The notes under the pieces were generated by a model, which searched no databases, was not told where the DNA came from, and was given only the letters and a program-made list of their open reading frames with translations. A DNA stretch of 64,000 bases from Eshraghiella sp051880035 (GTDB taxonomy: Bacteria; Bacillota; Clostridia; Lachnospirales; Lachnospiraceae), in assembly GCA_051880035.1 (NCBI GenBank), contig JBJENE010000049.1:1-64000 (forward strand), written 5' to 3'. Below, piece by piece: positions 44,420 to 53,575 of this stretch; positions within the stretch are counted from its first letter, which is position 1, and every line of letters starts with the position of its first letter. The translations under genes and the position numbers were made by a program.

Positions 44420-46918
44420 GTGGCAAAGGGAATAGTTTTAAAAAGTGAAAAAAATATTACATACCTGACGGAGCATTTGGAATCCAAACTAAAATCCATG
44501 GACAAATATGCAGTAACCATGATTGATGCTCCCGTTGGTTTTGGTAAAACATCGGCAATCAAAGAATTTTCGCAGAATTCGACCAAAAAATTCATATGGA
44601 TTAATGTTTTTTCTGACTCAAAAGAAATTTTCTGGTCAGATTTTTGTGATGCATTTGGGGAAATAAGCAGCGAAGCTCAAAAAGAGCTGTTTACTTTGGA
44701 ATATCCTCACAGTGAAAAAAATGTTGTACAGATTCGTCGTATCCTCAAAAATTTAAAGCCGTCGGAAGATACATTTATTGTTATAGATAATTACCATCTT
44801 ATTGTCAGTTATTATTTTGAACTGCTGATACAGTCGGTTATTGATGTTCTGCCTGATGAAATTCATTTTGTATTCCTTACTCAGGAGCTTCCGTCTGCAA
44901 TTGCGTATGACCTGGTAAGACAAAATGCCGTACTCCATATTACCAAGGCTGATCTGGAACTTTCATCAAAAGATATTCAAGTCTTTTTTGAAAAGCACAA
45001 TCTGATGATTTCATCAGATGAAGCAGATAAATTATATGACTACACGGGCGGCTGGGTAAGTGCAATTTTTCTTCAGATGTTTAATTATGCCGAAACCGGC
45101 AAAATGGACAATAAATCATCAATGAACGATCTGGTGGAAAAAACAGTCTGGAGCAAATTAAAGGCATCCCAAAAGCTGTTATTAATCGGTCTTTCAACCC
45201 TGGATTTCTTTACACTTAAAGAAGCTGTCATGATGGCTCCGGATAAAGTTGATTCCGACAGAATTGAAATGCTTCTTAACAACATGATATTTATAAGATT
45301 TGACAAATCCAACCGTAATTTCTATGTACATCATATTTTTGCGGATTATCTTAATAATGAATATAAATTATTAAGTAAAGAAGAGCGGGATGAAATAACA
45401 ACACGAACAGGTAATGTATATATGAGCAGGAACCAGATATTTCCTGCATACCAGAAATATTATCAGGCCGGAAAATGGGAAGAAATCTACAAATCGGTTC
45501 CTTCTTTTGTTGCACTGTATCCGTATATCAACAGGGAAAATAAAGAATTCTTCATTTCCTTAATAAACAACTGCCCATATGAGATAAGGGAAAAATACTA
45601 TTATTTCCCTATTATAATGTGCTTTGTGCTGTTTATGTACAATGAAAAAAGCCGTCTTGTGGAATATATCATGGATATTGTTTTTTCGGTTGAAGAGAAC
45701 GAAGAACTTACCGAAAGACAGAAAAAAAATATTCTCGGAACAATTTATTTTGTAAGAGGATATACGGAATTTAATAATATTTCCATGATGCATGAATTCT
45801 ACAAAAAATCCCTTGATTATGCAGGAGCCCCGGTAATAGATTTAACAGCCGGAATTCCGTTTACTTTCGGATGTCCGTCCATGCTTCATATATTTTTCAG
45901 GGAAAACGAAAGTCTTTCCAAAACACTTGATGAACTTAACGGTTGCATGCCTGATTATTACAAGCTTTCCCAGGGACACGGCAAAGGTGCCGAAGCACTA
46001 ATGAAAGCAGAAATTCTTTTTAACCACGGTGATTTGGAAGGAGCTGAAACACTGTGCCATAAAGCTGTATATATGGCTGACAGCCGCGAACAGATAAGCA
46101 TTGCCCACAGTTCCATGCTTTTACTTTCAAGAATAAGCATTTTTGAAGGAGATTATGACATATTCTTGGAACATGTGGAAAATGCAGGCAAAAAATTAAC
46201 CCTGCATGCGGATGCAATGGACATAGAATACATTAACCAGATTGACCTTGTAAAATCTTATATGTATTCTCTTATAGATGATGTGGGAAATATGTCGGAA
46301 TGGCTTACGGATTATCAGACCATAGAGAACAGAATGAATATCATTTCCATGAGTTATGCCAATATTGTATATTCCAAATATCTGTTTTTAAATGAGGACT
46401 ATCAGAAATTCCTTGGCATAAGCGGACAGTTTTTGGGAATTGCATCTATTTTTAACCTTGCAATGCCTAAGATATACACATATATCTTTATTGCCATGTG
46501 TCATCTTAAACTTGAAAATAAAAGCAAAGCCATCAAAATGTTAGGAGAGGCCTTAAAACTTGCCGCTCCGGAAATGATTATGATGCCATTTGTGGAAAAT
46601 CACCGTTATTTTGAAGAAATATTCGAAGAAATCAATTTTAGCAGTGATAACCGTGATTTTATCAAGAAAACAAGAAGTCTGGCATCCAAATATGAGTCCG
46701 GATTAAAGTCAATTAAAAAGAGTGTACTGCATAACGACAATTTCGGACTTACGGCAAGGGAACTTGAAGTAGCCAAACTTGCAGCTGCAAGGCTTTCCAA
46801 TAAAGAAATCGCAGAAAAGCTTTTTATAGCGGAAAGCACGGTAAAATCCAACCTTAAAATCATTTTTAATAAAATGAATATAGCTTCCCGTACGGAGCTT
46901 TCCAAATTTTTTAAATAG
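44420..46918 (+). CDS. LuxR-family regulator with MalT-like STAND ATPase domain
   Basis: This 832-aa protein has a P-loop near residues 35-45 (DAPVGFGKTSA), a STAND-type ATPase body with IVIDNYHLI as likely Walker B, a long helical repeat region (about 330-750) and a C-terminal LuxR helix-turn-helix (LTARELEVAKLAAARLSNKE onward, about 770-830). MalT-type regulators sense a small molecule, oligomerise with ATP and activate transcription. AAGGTGA lies 5 nt before GTG 44420, preferred to GTG 44411. It lies 25 bp after gpsA and converges on the AraC gene with 2 bp between. Its ligand and target are unknown; the fuc operon is a candidate. Confidence 0.88.
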   Translation: MAKGIVLKSEKNITYLTEHLESKLKSMDKYAVTMIDAPVGFGKTSAIKEFSQNSTKKFIWINVFSDSKEIFWSDFCDAFGEISSEAQKELFTLEYPHSEKNVVQIRRILKNLKPSEDTFIVIDNYHLIVSYYFELLIQSVIDVLPDEIHFVFLTQELPSAIAYDLVRQNAVLHITKADLELSSKDIQVFFEKHNLMISSDEADKLYDYTGGWVSAIFLQMFNYAETGKMDNKSSMNDLVEKTVWSKLKASQKLLLIGLSTLDFFTLKEAVMMAPDKVDSDRIEMLLNNMIFIRFDKSNRNFYVHHIFADYLNNEYKLLSKEERDEITTRTGNVYMSRNQIFPAYQKYYQAGKWEEIYKSVPSFVALYPYINRENKEFFISLINNCPYEIREKYYYFPIIMCFVLFMYNEKSRLVEYIMDIVFSVEENEELTERQKKNILGTIYFVRGYTEFNNISMMHEFYKKSLDYAGAPVIDLTAGIPFTFGCPSMLHIFFRENESLSKTLDELNGCMPDYYKLSQGHGKGAEALMKAEILFNHGDLEGAETLCHKAVYMADSREQISIAHSSMLLLSRISIFEGDYDIFLEHVENAGKKLTLHADAMDIEYINQIDLVKSYMYSLIDDVGNMSEWLTDYQTIENRMNIISMSYANIVYSKYLFLNEDYQKFLGISGQFLGIASIFNLAMPKIYTYIFIAMCHLKLENKSKAIKMLGEALKLAAPEMIMMPFVENHRYFEEIFEEINFSSDNRDFIKKTRSLASKYESGLKSIKKSVLHNDNFGLTARELEVAKLAAARLSNKEIAEKLFIAESTVKSNLKIIFNKMNIASRTELSKFFK

Positions 46919-46920
46919 AC

Positions 46921-47778
46921 TTAGGTAACAGGGTTTAGTGAAGCCTGAAGGTATTGCCTTGGAGTAATTCCTTTAAGTTGTTTGAAGGTCTTAATAAAAT
47001 AACTTATGTCATTAAATCCGTTATTAAGGGCAGCATCGGTAACGGAAATTGAATGGGTGGCAAGCTGTTCACAGGCACATTCTATTCTGTAATAATTCAG
47101 ATATTTTACCGGAGTTTTGTCGGTCATCTGTCTGAAATATCTGCAAAAATATTTCGGACTCATGCCGGCAGCTTTAGCCATGTCTTCAAGAGATATGTTT
47201 TCGGTGTAATGGGATTCAATATAATCAAGTGCTTTTTTAAACTTTAACGAGTGTGCGGTGAAAGAAGGATTCGCCGAATCATTTATACTGTAAAGCTCAT
47301 TTTTCAGAATGCGTCCGTAAAGCATATACAATGCGCCTATGGTTTCCATTCCGGCACCACCGTACATGGATTCGAAGACAGCACTAATATATGAGTCCGG
47401 AACATTTCCTTCATTAAGAGCCATGGGATTAATAAATATTTCATGCCGTGACAGTTTTCGTAACAGTTCACGGCTTCTGTTATCTGACTTTTGTAGGATT
47501 TTTAAATCAAAAACAATACATTCGTAAATGCAGTTTTCCGGAGTTCCTCCATGGGAGACTCCATCGGTTATATATACAACATCTCCGTTTGTAAGTTCGT
47601 GGATTTCTCCATCCAGAATAAGTCTGAATTTTCCCTTTATTATCCTTATAATTTCAATCTGCGGATGCCAATGGTATGGCATTTCATAACGGGGGGAATT
47701 AGGCGTCACATGATAAAATGCAACAGGAAAATCTTCTGTACCCTGTTTTTTATTTTCTTTGTAATCAAGATATTTCAT
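46921..47778 (-). CDS. AraC-family transcriptional regulator
   Basis: This 285-aa protein has an N-terminal cupin sensing domain (MPYHWHPQIEIIRIIKGKF) and a C-terminal double helix-turn-helix: SLEDMAKAAGMSPKYFCRYF and VTDAALNNGFNDISYFIKTF followed by KGITPRQYL. It is divergent from fucI across a 128-bp promoter region and is the likely L-fucose (or fuculose) responsive activator of that operon. SD AAGGGA lies 7 nt upstream of its ATG. Confidence 0.93.
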   Translation of the reverse strand: MKYLDYKENKKQGTEDFPVAFYHVTPNSPRYEMPYHWHPQIEIIRIIKGKFRLILDGEIHELTNGDVVYITDGVSHGGTPENCIYECIVFDLKILQKSDNRSRELLRKLSRHEIFINPMALNEGNVPDSYISAVFESMYGGAGMETIGALYMLYGRILKNELYSINDSANPSFTAHSLKFKKALDYIESHYTENISLEDMAKAAGMSPKYFCRYFRQMTDKTPVKYLNYYRIECACEQLATHSISVTDAALNNGFNDISYFIKTFKQLKGITPRQYLQASLNPVT

Positions 47779-47825
47779 AATATGTCCCTTATTTCAAAAA
47801 AGTGAATTTTGTCATATTTTTTTTG

Positions 47826-47855
47826 ATTATAACACAAGAAATAATACTCACACAA
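47826..47855 (-). promoter_or_regulatory. Candidate promoter of the AraC regulator
   Basis: Minus-strand TTGTGT (47855-47850), 18-bp spacer, TATAAT (47831-47826) with TGT directly before it (extended -10). Confidence 0.42.
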
Positions 47856-47858
47856 TAT

Positions 47859-47864
47859 TATAAT
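47859..47864 (+). promoter_or_regulatory. Candidate -10 box of the fucI operon
   Basis: TATAAT lies 43 bp before fucI, but the -35 position (AAGAAA at 17 bp) is very poor, as expected for a promoter that needs an activator such as the divergent AraC protein. The SD AAGGAGG follows. Confidence 0.4.
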
Positions 47865-47906
47865 TAATTCATCACAATGTAATTTAATATTTTAAGGAGG
47901 TTATTT

Positions 47907-49709
47907 ATGGCAACAAACAGATATGTTGGCGATTATCCGGTTATCGGAATCCGCCCGACAATTGACGGCAGAAGAGGTGTTCTTAAAGTTCGTGAATCAT
48001 TGGAAGAACAGACCATGAATATGGCAAAAGCTGCCGCAAAGCTTTTTGAAGAAAATCTTAAATACAGTAACGGTGAACCGGTTAAAGTTGTAATTGCCGA
48101 TACTACAATAGGCCGTGTAGGCGAAGCAGCAGCCTGTGCAGCCAAATTCAAAAAAGAAGGCGTGGATATTACATTAACCGTTACCCCTTGCTGGTGCTAC
48201 GGTGCAGAGACAATGGACATGGACCCTATGACTATTAAGGCAGTATGGGGATTCAACGGAACTGAGCGTCCGGGTGCCGTATACCTTGCTTCCGTACTGG
48301 CTACACATGCCCAGAAAGGTCTGCCTGCTTTCGGTATCTACGGACACAATGTACAGGAGGCGACAGATACATCAATTCCTGCCGATGTAGAAGAGAAACT
48401 TTTAAGGTTCGGCCGTGCCGCAGTGGCTGCCGCTACAATGCGCGGCAAATCATATCTCCAGATTGGTTCTATATGTATGGGTATCGGCGGTTCGATTATT
48501 GATTCGGCTTTCATTGAAGAATATCTCGGAATGAGGGTTGAATCCGTTGATGAAGTTGAAATTATAAGACGAATGACAGAAGAAATATATGACCACGACG
48601 AATACGAAAAAGCCCTTGCCTGGACAAAGGCCAAATGTATAGAAGGCTTTGACAAGAATCCTTTGGAATTACAGAAATCCAGGGAACGCAAGGATGAAGA
48701 CTGGGAATTTGTTGTTAAGATGATGGTTATCATTAAAGACCTTATGAACGGCAATAATAAACTTCCTGCCGGATGTGAAGAGGAAATGGTTGGACATAAT
48801 GCAATTGCGGCCGGTTTCCAGGGTCAGAGACAGTGGACAGATTTTTATCCTAACTGTGATTTCCCGGAGGCACTTTTAAATACCTCATTTGACTGGAACG
48901 GAGCAAGGGAACCTTATATTCTTGCAACCGAAAACGATACTCTTAACGGTCTTGGAATGCTCTTTATGAAGCTTCTTACCAACCGTGCACAGATTTTTGC
49001 GGATGTAAGAACCTACTGGAGCCCTGAAGCAGTTAAGAGCGCAACAGGTTACGATATTGAAGGTAAGGCCAAAGAAGCCGGAGGTTTTATCCACCTTATC
49101 AATTCCGGTGCGGCATGTCTTGATGCCTGCGGTGAAGCAAAGGATGCAAGCGGCAACGCCGTTATGAAGCCATGGTACGAAGTAACCGAGGCCGATCAGG
49201 AGGCCATTCTTAAAGCAACTACATGGAATTATGCTGATCTGGGTTATTTCAGAGGCGGAGGATTTTCATCCCGTTTTGAAACCAAAGCAGAAATGCCTGC
49301 TACAATGATAAGACTTAATCTTGTAAAAGGCCTTGGACCTATGCTCCAGATTTGTGAAGGATATACTGTAGCTCTTCCTGAAGAAGTATCAGATAAGCTC
49401 TGGAAAAGAACAGATTATACCTGGCCTTGTACATGGTTTGCCCCGATATGTAACGGAAAGGGTGCTTTTACAAGTGCGTATGATGTAATGAACAACTGGG
49501 GAGCCAACCATGGTGCAATATCATACGGACATATAGGAGCTGACCTGATTACACTCTGCTCAATTTTGAGAATTCCTGTTTCAATGCATAATGTGGACGA
49601 AAGCAAAATATTCAGACCTGCATCATGGAATGCATTCGGAATGGATAAAGAAGGTCAGGATTACAGGGCTTGCGCTGCATACGGACCGCTTTACAAGACA
49701 ATACGATAG
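47907..49709 (+). CDS. fucI: L-fucose isomerase
   Basis: This 600-aa enzyme converts L-fucose to L-fuculose. The N-terminus YPVIGIRPTIDGRRGVLKVR and segments such as QWTDFYPNCDFPEALLN and YFRGGGFSSRFETKAEMPAT match FucI over its full usual length (about 590). Perfect SD AAGGAGG. First gene of the fucI-fucA-kinase unit. The ligand-binding Glu/Asp/His residues lie in conserved segments but I did not assign them individually. Confidence 0.97.
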   Translation: MATNRYVGDYPVIGIRPTIDGRRGVLKVRESLEEQTMNMAKAAAKLFEENLKYSNGEPVKVVIADTTIGRVGEAAACAAKFKKEGVDITLTVTPCWCYGAETMDMDPMTIKAVWGFNGTERPGAVYLASVLATHAQKGLPAFGIYGHNVQEATDTSIPADVEEKLLRFGRAAVAAATMRGKSYLQIGSICMGIGGSIIDSAFIEEYLGMRVESVDEVEIIRRMTEEIYDHDEYEKALAWTKAKCIEGFDKNPLELQKSRERKDEDWEFVVKMMVIIKDLMNGNNKLPAGCEEEMVGHNAIAAGFQGQRQWTDFYPNCDFPEALLNTSFDWNGAREPYILATENDTLNGLGMLFMKLLTNRAQIFADVRTYWSPEAVKSATGYDIEGKAKEAGGFIHLINSGAACLDACGEAKDASGNAVMKPWYEVTEADQEAILKATTWNYADLGYFRGGGFSSRFETKAEMPATMIRLNLVKGLGPMLQICEGYTVALPEEVSDKLWKRTDYTWPCTWFAPICNGKGAFTSAYDVMNNWGANHGAISYGHIGADLITLCSILRIPVSMHNVDESKIFRPASWNAFGMDKEGQDYRACAAYGPLYKTIR

Positions 49710-49740
49710 AATAATTTAACGGAAAGGGAATTAAAAGGTT

Positions 49741-50430
49741 ATGTACGAAGAAATAAAGGAACAAATGTGTGATGTCTGTCACAAAATGTGGCAGCTTGGC
49801 TGGGTTGCAGCCAACGACGGAAATGTATCCGTTAAATTGGATGATAATACATTCCTTGCAACTCCTACGGGAATCAGCAAAAGTTTCATCACTCCCGAAA
49901 AAATTGTCCATATAGACGCAGAGGGCAATATTATCGAAGCACAGGACGGCTACAGACCATCTTCAGAGATTAAAATGCATTTAAGATGCTATAAGGAAAG
50001 AGAAGATGTGGGAGCAGTACTCCATGCTCACCCGCCTGTTGCCACAGGATATGCGGTAGCCAATGTGCCTCTGGATGAATATTCAATGATTGAAACAGTA
50101 ATAGCAATCGGTTCAATTCCTGTTACCCCATACGGAACACCATCTACATACGAGGTACCAGAAGCAATCGCTCCGTATCTGGGAGAACATGATGTGGTTC
50201 TCCTCCAGAACCATGGTGCACTTTCAGTAGGAGCAGATTTACTTACGGCATACTACAGAATGGAAACATTGGAATTATTTGCCAAAATAAGCCTTAATGC
50301 ACATCTTCTCGGAGGAGCCAAAGAAATTTCCAGGGAAAATATTGACAAATTGATTTCAATGAGAGAAGGATACAAGGTTACGGGAAGACATCCGGGATAT
50401 AAGAAATATCCTCATCCTGATAATAACTGA
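49741..50430 (+). CDS. fucA: L-fuculose-phosphate aldolase (class II)
   Basis: This 229-aa zinc aldolase cleaves L-fuculose 1-phosphate to dihydroxyacetone phosphate and L-lactaldehyde. Zinc ligands are in AVLHAHPPVATGYA (two His) and LLQNHGALSVG (third His); the catalytic Glu is in PSSEIKMHLRCYK. It lies 31 bp after fucI. A 10-bp hairpin follows before the kinase gene. Confidence 0.94.
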   Translation: MYEEIKEQMCDVCHKMWQLGWVAANDGNVSVKLDDNTFLATPTGISKSFITPEKIVHIDAEGNIIEAQDGYRPSSEIKMHLRCYKEREDVGAVLHAHPPVATGYAVANVPLDEYSMIETVIAIGSIPVTPYGTPSTYEVPEAIAPYLGEHDVVLLQNHGALSVGADLLTAYYRMETLELFAKISLNAHLLGGAKEISRENIDKLISMREGYKVTGRHPGYKKYPHPDNN

Positions 50431-50439
50431 TATTAACAC

Positions 50440-50469
50440 CGGACAGATGGCCATTTAATCATCTGTCCG
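50440..50469 (+). repeat. Intercistronic hairpin between fucA and the kinase gene
   Basis: CGGACAGATG (50440-50449) and CATCTGTCCG (50460-50469) form a perfect 10-bp stem with a 10-nt loop. It lacks a U-run, so it is more likely an mRNA processing or stability element than a terminator. Confidence 0.7.
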
Positions 50470-50488
50470 ACTGAATATGGAGATGAAT

Positions 50489-51895
50489 ATGAATTATTTT
50501 TTGGCAGTTGATATCGGAGCATCAAGCGGCAGACATATTCTTGCTTCCGTAAATGATGACGGAATAATGAAGTTGGAAGAAATATACCGTTTCGAAAACG
50601 GACTTACCAGACAGAACGGGCATCTTTGCTGGGACTTTAATAAATTATTTGACGAAATCATAAAAGGCATGAAATTATGTAAAAAAGCCGGAAAAGCCCC
50701 TGTAAGCATGGGAATTGATACATGGGGAGTTGATTTTGTACTCCTTGATAAGGATAACAATGTCATCGGTGATACCGTCGGATACAGGGACGAACGTACA
50801 ACCGGCATGGATGAAGAGGTTTATAAGCTGATTTCCGAAGAAGATCTCTACAGTCGTACCGGAATTCAGAAGGCAATGTATAATTCCATATACCAGCTTA
50901 TGGCCATTAAGAAAAGCAATCCCGATTATCTGGAATCGGCATCTGCCCTTCTTTTTACTCCGGATTATTTTAATTTTCTTTTAACCGGAATAATGAAGAA
51001 CGAATATACCATTTCAACCACCTCCCAGCTTATAAATCCAGAAACCGGAAAATGGGATTATGAACTTCTTAAAATACTGGGTTACCCGGAAAACATCTTC
51101 CAGAAAATTGTGCTTCCCGGAACGCTTATCGGCAGAACAAGCAAGGCAGTATCATCAAAGGTAGGCTTTTCATGCGATGTAATCGCAGTGGCAAGTCACG
51201 ATACCGCATCGGCAGTACTTGCAGTTCCTGCCATCCGAAAACCTAATGTGTATATAAGTTCCGGAACCTGGTCACTTATGGGTGTCGAACGGATGAAAGC
51301 GGACTGTTCGGTTAATTCAATGAAACATAATATGACAAACGAAGGCGGCTACGACTACAGATACCGCTATCTTAAAAATATTATGGGTCTTTGGATGATT
51401 CAGTCCGTAAAAAAGGAATCAGAAACAGATCTTTCATATGATGAAATCTGTAAAAAAGCTTCTTCGCTTCAAATTTCATCAATTGTAAACTGTTATGATG
51501 ACCGTTTTCTTGCACCCGCAAGTATGACGGAAGAAATAAAATCATATTGCAGGGAAACATCACAGCAGGTTCCTGACAATTTATTTGAAGTTGCATGTGT
51601 TATTTACAACAGTCTCGCCAAATGCTATGCAGACACAATTAATGAACTTGAAGAACTTACAGGTGAAAAGTACAAGTGCATTAATGTTGTGGGAGGCGGC
51701 TCCAATGCCGTATATCTTAACAAACTAACTGCAGAATATACAGGGCGTACCGTTTATGCAGGTCCCGGAGAAGCAACAGCCATAGGAAATATTGCAGTCC
51801 AGATGCTTTCAAAAGGAATCTTTTCTTCAGTGGATTCTGCAAGAACCTGCATTTTTAAGTCTTTTGGTGTAACCGAATATCCGTATAACGGTTAA
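50489..51895 (+). CDS. FGGY-family sugar kinase, rhamnulokinase type (probable L-fuculokinase)
   Basis: This 468-aa ASKHA-fold kinase starts NYFLAVDIGASSGRHILASV and has SMGIDTWGVDFVLLD, VASHDTASAVLAVPA and VVGGGSNAVYLNKLTA, all typical of rhamnulokinase (RhaB). Placed with fucI and fucA, it most likely phosphorylates L-fuculose; rhamnulose is also possible. GGAG lies 6 nt before ATG 50489; two in-frame ATGs just upstream are less likely. No fucose transporter, fucosidase or propanediol gene is in this window. Confidence 0.9.
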   Translation: MNYFLAVDIGASSGRHILASVNDDGIMKLEEIYRFENGLTRQNGHLCWDFNKLFDEIIKGMKLCKKAGKAPVSMGIDTWGVDFVLLDKDNNVIGDTVGYRDERTTGMDEEVYKLISEEDLYSRTGIQKAMYNSIYQLMAIKKSNPDYLESASALLFTPDYFNFLLTGIMKNEYTISTTSQLINPETGKWDYELLKILGYPENIFQKIVLPGTLIGRTSKAVSSKVGFSCDVIAVASHDTASAVLAVPAIRKPNVYISSGTWSLMGVERMKADCSVNSMKHNMTNEGGYDYRYRYLKNIMGLWMIQSVKKESETDLSYDEICKKASSLQISSIVNCYDDRFLAPASMTEEIKSYCRETSQQVPDNLFEVACVIYNSLAKCYADTINELEELTGEKYKCINVVGGGSNAVYLNKLTAEYTGRTVYAGPGEATAIGNIAVQMLSKGIFSSVDSARTCIFKSFGVTEYPYNG

Positions 51896-51906
51896 AACTT
51901 TATCAG

Positions 51907-51935
51907 TCATATTTTAAATCCCCTTCACATACATT
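51907..51935 (+). promoter_or_regulatory. Sigma-E type promoter of spoIVA
   Basis: TCATATT (51907-51913), 14-bp spacer and CATACATT (51928-51935) match the Bacillus sigma-E consensus (KMATATT, 14-15, CATACAnT) at every defined position. Predicted start about 51942, which falls in the loop of the overlapping terminator. Confidence 0.8.
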
Positions 51936-51961
51936 GTACTAACTATGGAAGGGGATTTTTT
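51916..51961 (+). terminator. Terminator of the fuc operon, abutting the spoIVA start
   Basis: AAATCCCCTTC (51916-51926) pairs perfectly with GAAGGGGATTT (51948-51958), 11 bp with a 21-nt loop, followed by T to 51961. The next base begins the spoIVA ATG. The right arm contains GGAAGGGG, the spoIVA SD. Confidence 0.87.
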
Positions 51962-53446
51962 ATGGATAATAAGACAAACAACGCTTTTCGCCTGTATAGT
52001 GACATTAAAGGCCGTACAAACGGAGAAATTTATATCGGGGTAGTAGGACCTGTACGAACAGGCAAATCTACATTTATTAAGAATTTCACGGAAAAACTTA
52101 TTTTACCGGGAATAGAAGACCCTCATGAGAAAGAACGGATAATCGATGAAATGCCGCAGTCTGCAGCCGGCAAAACGGTAATGACCACAGAGCCGAAATT
52201 TATTCCCAAGGATGCGGTCACAATACAGTTAGGCAATAATATAGATGCCAAAATCAGGCTTATTGACTGCGTGGGATATGTGGTTAAGGATGCTCAGGGA
52301 ATATATGAAGATGATAAGGAGCGACTTGTAAAAACGCCCTGGTTTGCCGAGGACATTCCTTTTACCAAAGCTGCGGAATACGGAACGGGAAAAGTCATTA
52401 AAGACCACTCTACAATAGGAATTGTTATAACAACGGACGGAACAATAGGAGATTTTACGAGGGAAAGTTATCTCGAAGCCGAGGAGAAGACAATTAATGA
52501 ATTAAAAACCCTCGGAAAACCATTTGTAGTAATCGTGAATACAACAAACCCGTCCTCAGAGGAAGCCGCATATACGGTGTCCCACATATCAGAAAAATAC
52601 GGAGTGTCTGCCATGGCAGTAAACTGTCAGAAGCTGTCGGTAAATGACATTCAGATGATTCTGTTAAAGGTATTGTATGAATTCCCTGTAAGCAGCATTG
52701 AATTTTTTATTCCTAAATGGATAGAGCTCCTTTCGGAAGACAATGTGATAAAACAGGAAATCATAGAATGTGCAAAAAATATTTTAACAAATGTTACCTA
52801 CATAAAGGATTTAAGCACACCTTTACAGGCACCGAATTACAAATATATTTCAAAGATAAAATATGATAACTTTGATTTTAAGGAAGGTGCCCAGAGGATT
52901 AATTTCCTGGTAGACGAAAAATACTACTATGAAAACTTAAGTGAACTCACAGGTGAAAATATCGGAGACGAATATGAACTCATATCCATGATCCGTACCC
53001 TGTCCGGTCTGAAAAAAGAATACGGCAGATATATTGATGCGGCGAAATGTTCAATGGAAAAAGGATACGGCGTCGTCGTTCCGTCCAGGGAAGAAATAGA
53101 ACTTTCAGAGCCGGAGGTTATTAAAACAGGTAATAAATTCGGAGTTAAAATGAAAGCCCAGAGCCCATCGGTGCAGATGATCCGCGTAACAATCGGAACA
53201 GAAATTTCACCTATAGTGGGAAGTGAGCCACAGGCAATGGATCTTATGAATTACATAAAGGAAAGCAAGGAAAAAGGCGAGGTATGGGATACAAATATTT
53301 TCGGAAAATCAATCGGTCAGCTGGTTGAAGACGGCATTAAAGGAAAACTACAGATGATTAATGACGATTGTCAGATAAAACTACAGGATACGATGCAGAA
53401 AGTTGTCAATGAAACAAACGGAGGCCTTGTCTGCCTGATTATCTGA
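51962..53446 (+). CDS. spoIVA: Stage IV sporulation protein A
   Basis: This 494-aa ATPase polymerises around the forespore as the base of the spore coat. Walker A GPVRTGKS is at residues 29-36; GEIYIGVVGPVRTG, DCVGYVV (switch-like) and VVIVNTTNPSSEEA follow, and the C-terminal region ends KVVNETNGGLVCLII, as in SpoIVA. The only SD is GGAAGGGG, 7 nt upstream, inside the preceding terminator arm. A sigma-E promoter overlaps that terminator, consistent with mother-cell expression. Confidence 0.97.
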   Translation: MDNKTNNAFRLYSDIKGRTNGEIYIGVVGPVRTGKSTFIKNFTEKLILPGIEDPHEKERIIDEMPQSAAGKTVMTTEPKFIPKDAVTIQLGNNIDAKIRLIDCVGYVVKDAQGIYEDDKERLVKTPWFAEDIPFTKAAEYGTGKVIKDHSTIGIVITTDGTIGDFTRESYLEAEEKTINELKTLGKPFVVIVNTTNPSSEEAAYTVSHISEKYGVSAMAVNCQKLSVNDIQMILLKVLYEFPVSSIEFFIPKWIELLSEDNVIKQEIIECAKNILTNVTYIKDLSTPLQAPNYKYISKIKYDNFDFKEGAQRINFLVDEKYYYENLSELTGENIGDEYELISMIRTLSGLKKEYGRYIDAAKCSMEKGYGVVVPSREEIELSEPEVIKTGNKFGVKMKAQSPSVQMIRVTIGTEISPIVGSEPQAMDLMNYIKESKEKGEVWDTNIFGKSIGQLVEDGIKGKLQMINDDCQIKLQDTMQKVVNETNGGLVCLII

Positions 53447-53452
53447 TTTTAC

Positions 53453-53497
53453 AGACTTTTGTATTCTTTTAATTAAGATTACAAAAGTCTCTTTGTT
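53453..53497 (+). terminator. Hairpin after spoIVA
   Basis: AGACTTTTGTA (53453-53463) pairs perfectly with TACAAAAGTCT (53480-53490); the following CTTTGTTG is only moderately U-rich. Confidence 0.6.
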
Positions 53498-53501
53498 GTA
53501 A

Positions 53502-53530
53502 TTGTTATTTTTTCGCCAATAATGTATAAT
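53502..53530 (+). promoter_or_regulatory. Sigma-A promoter of the MutS-like gene
   Basis: TTGTTA (53502-53507), 17-bp spacer, TATAAT (53525-53530), 45 bp before the gene. Confidence 0.68.
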
Positions 53531-53575
53531 ACCCCTATGGGCTTTTAACAGACAGCCCGGGGAAAGGAATTATTT

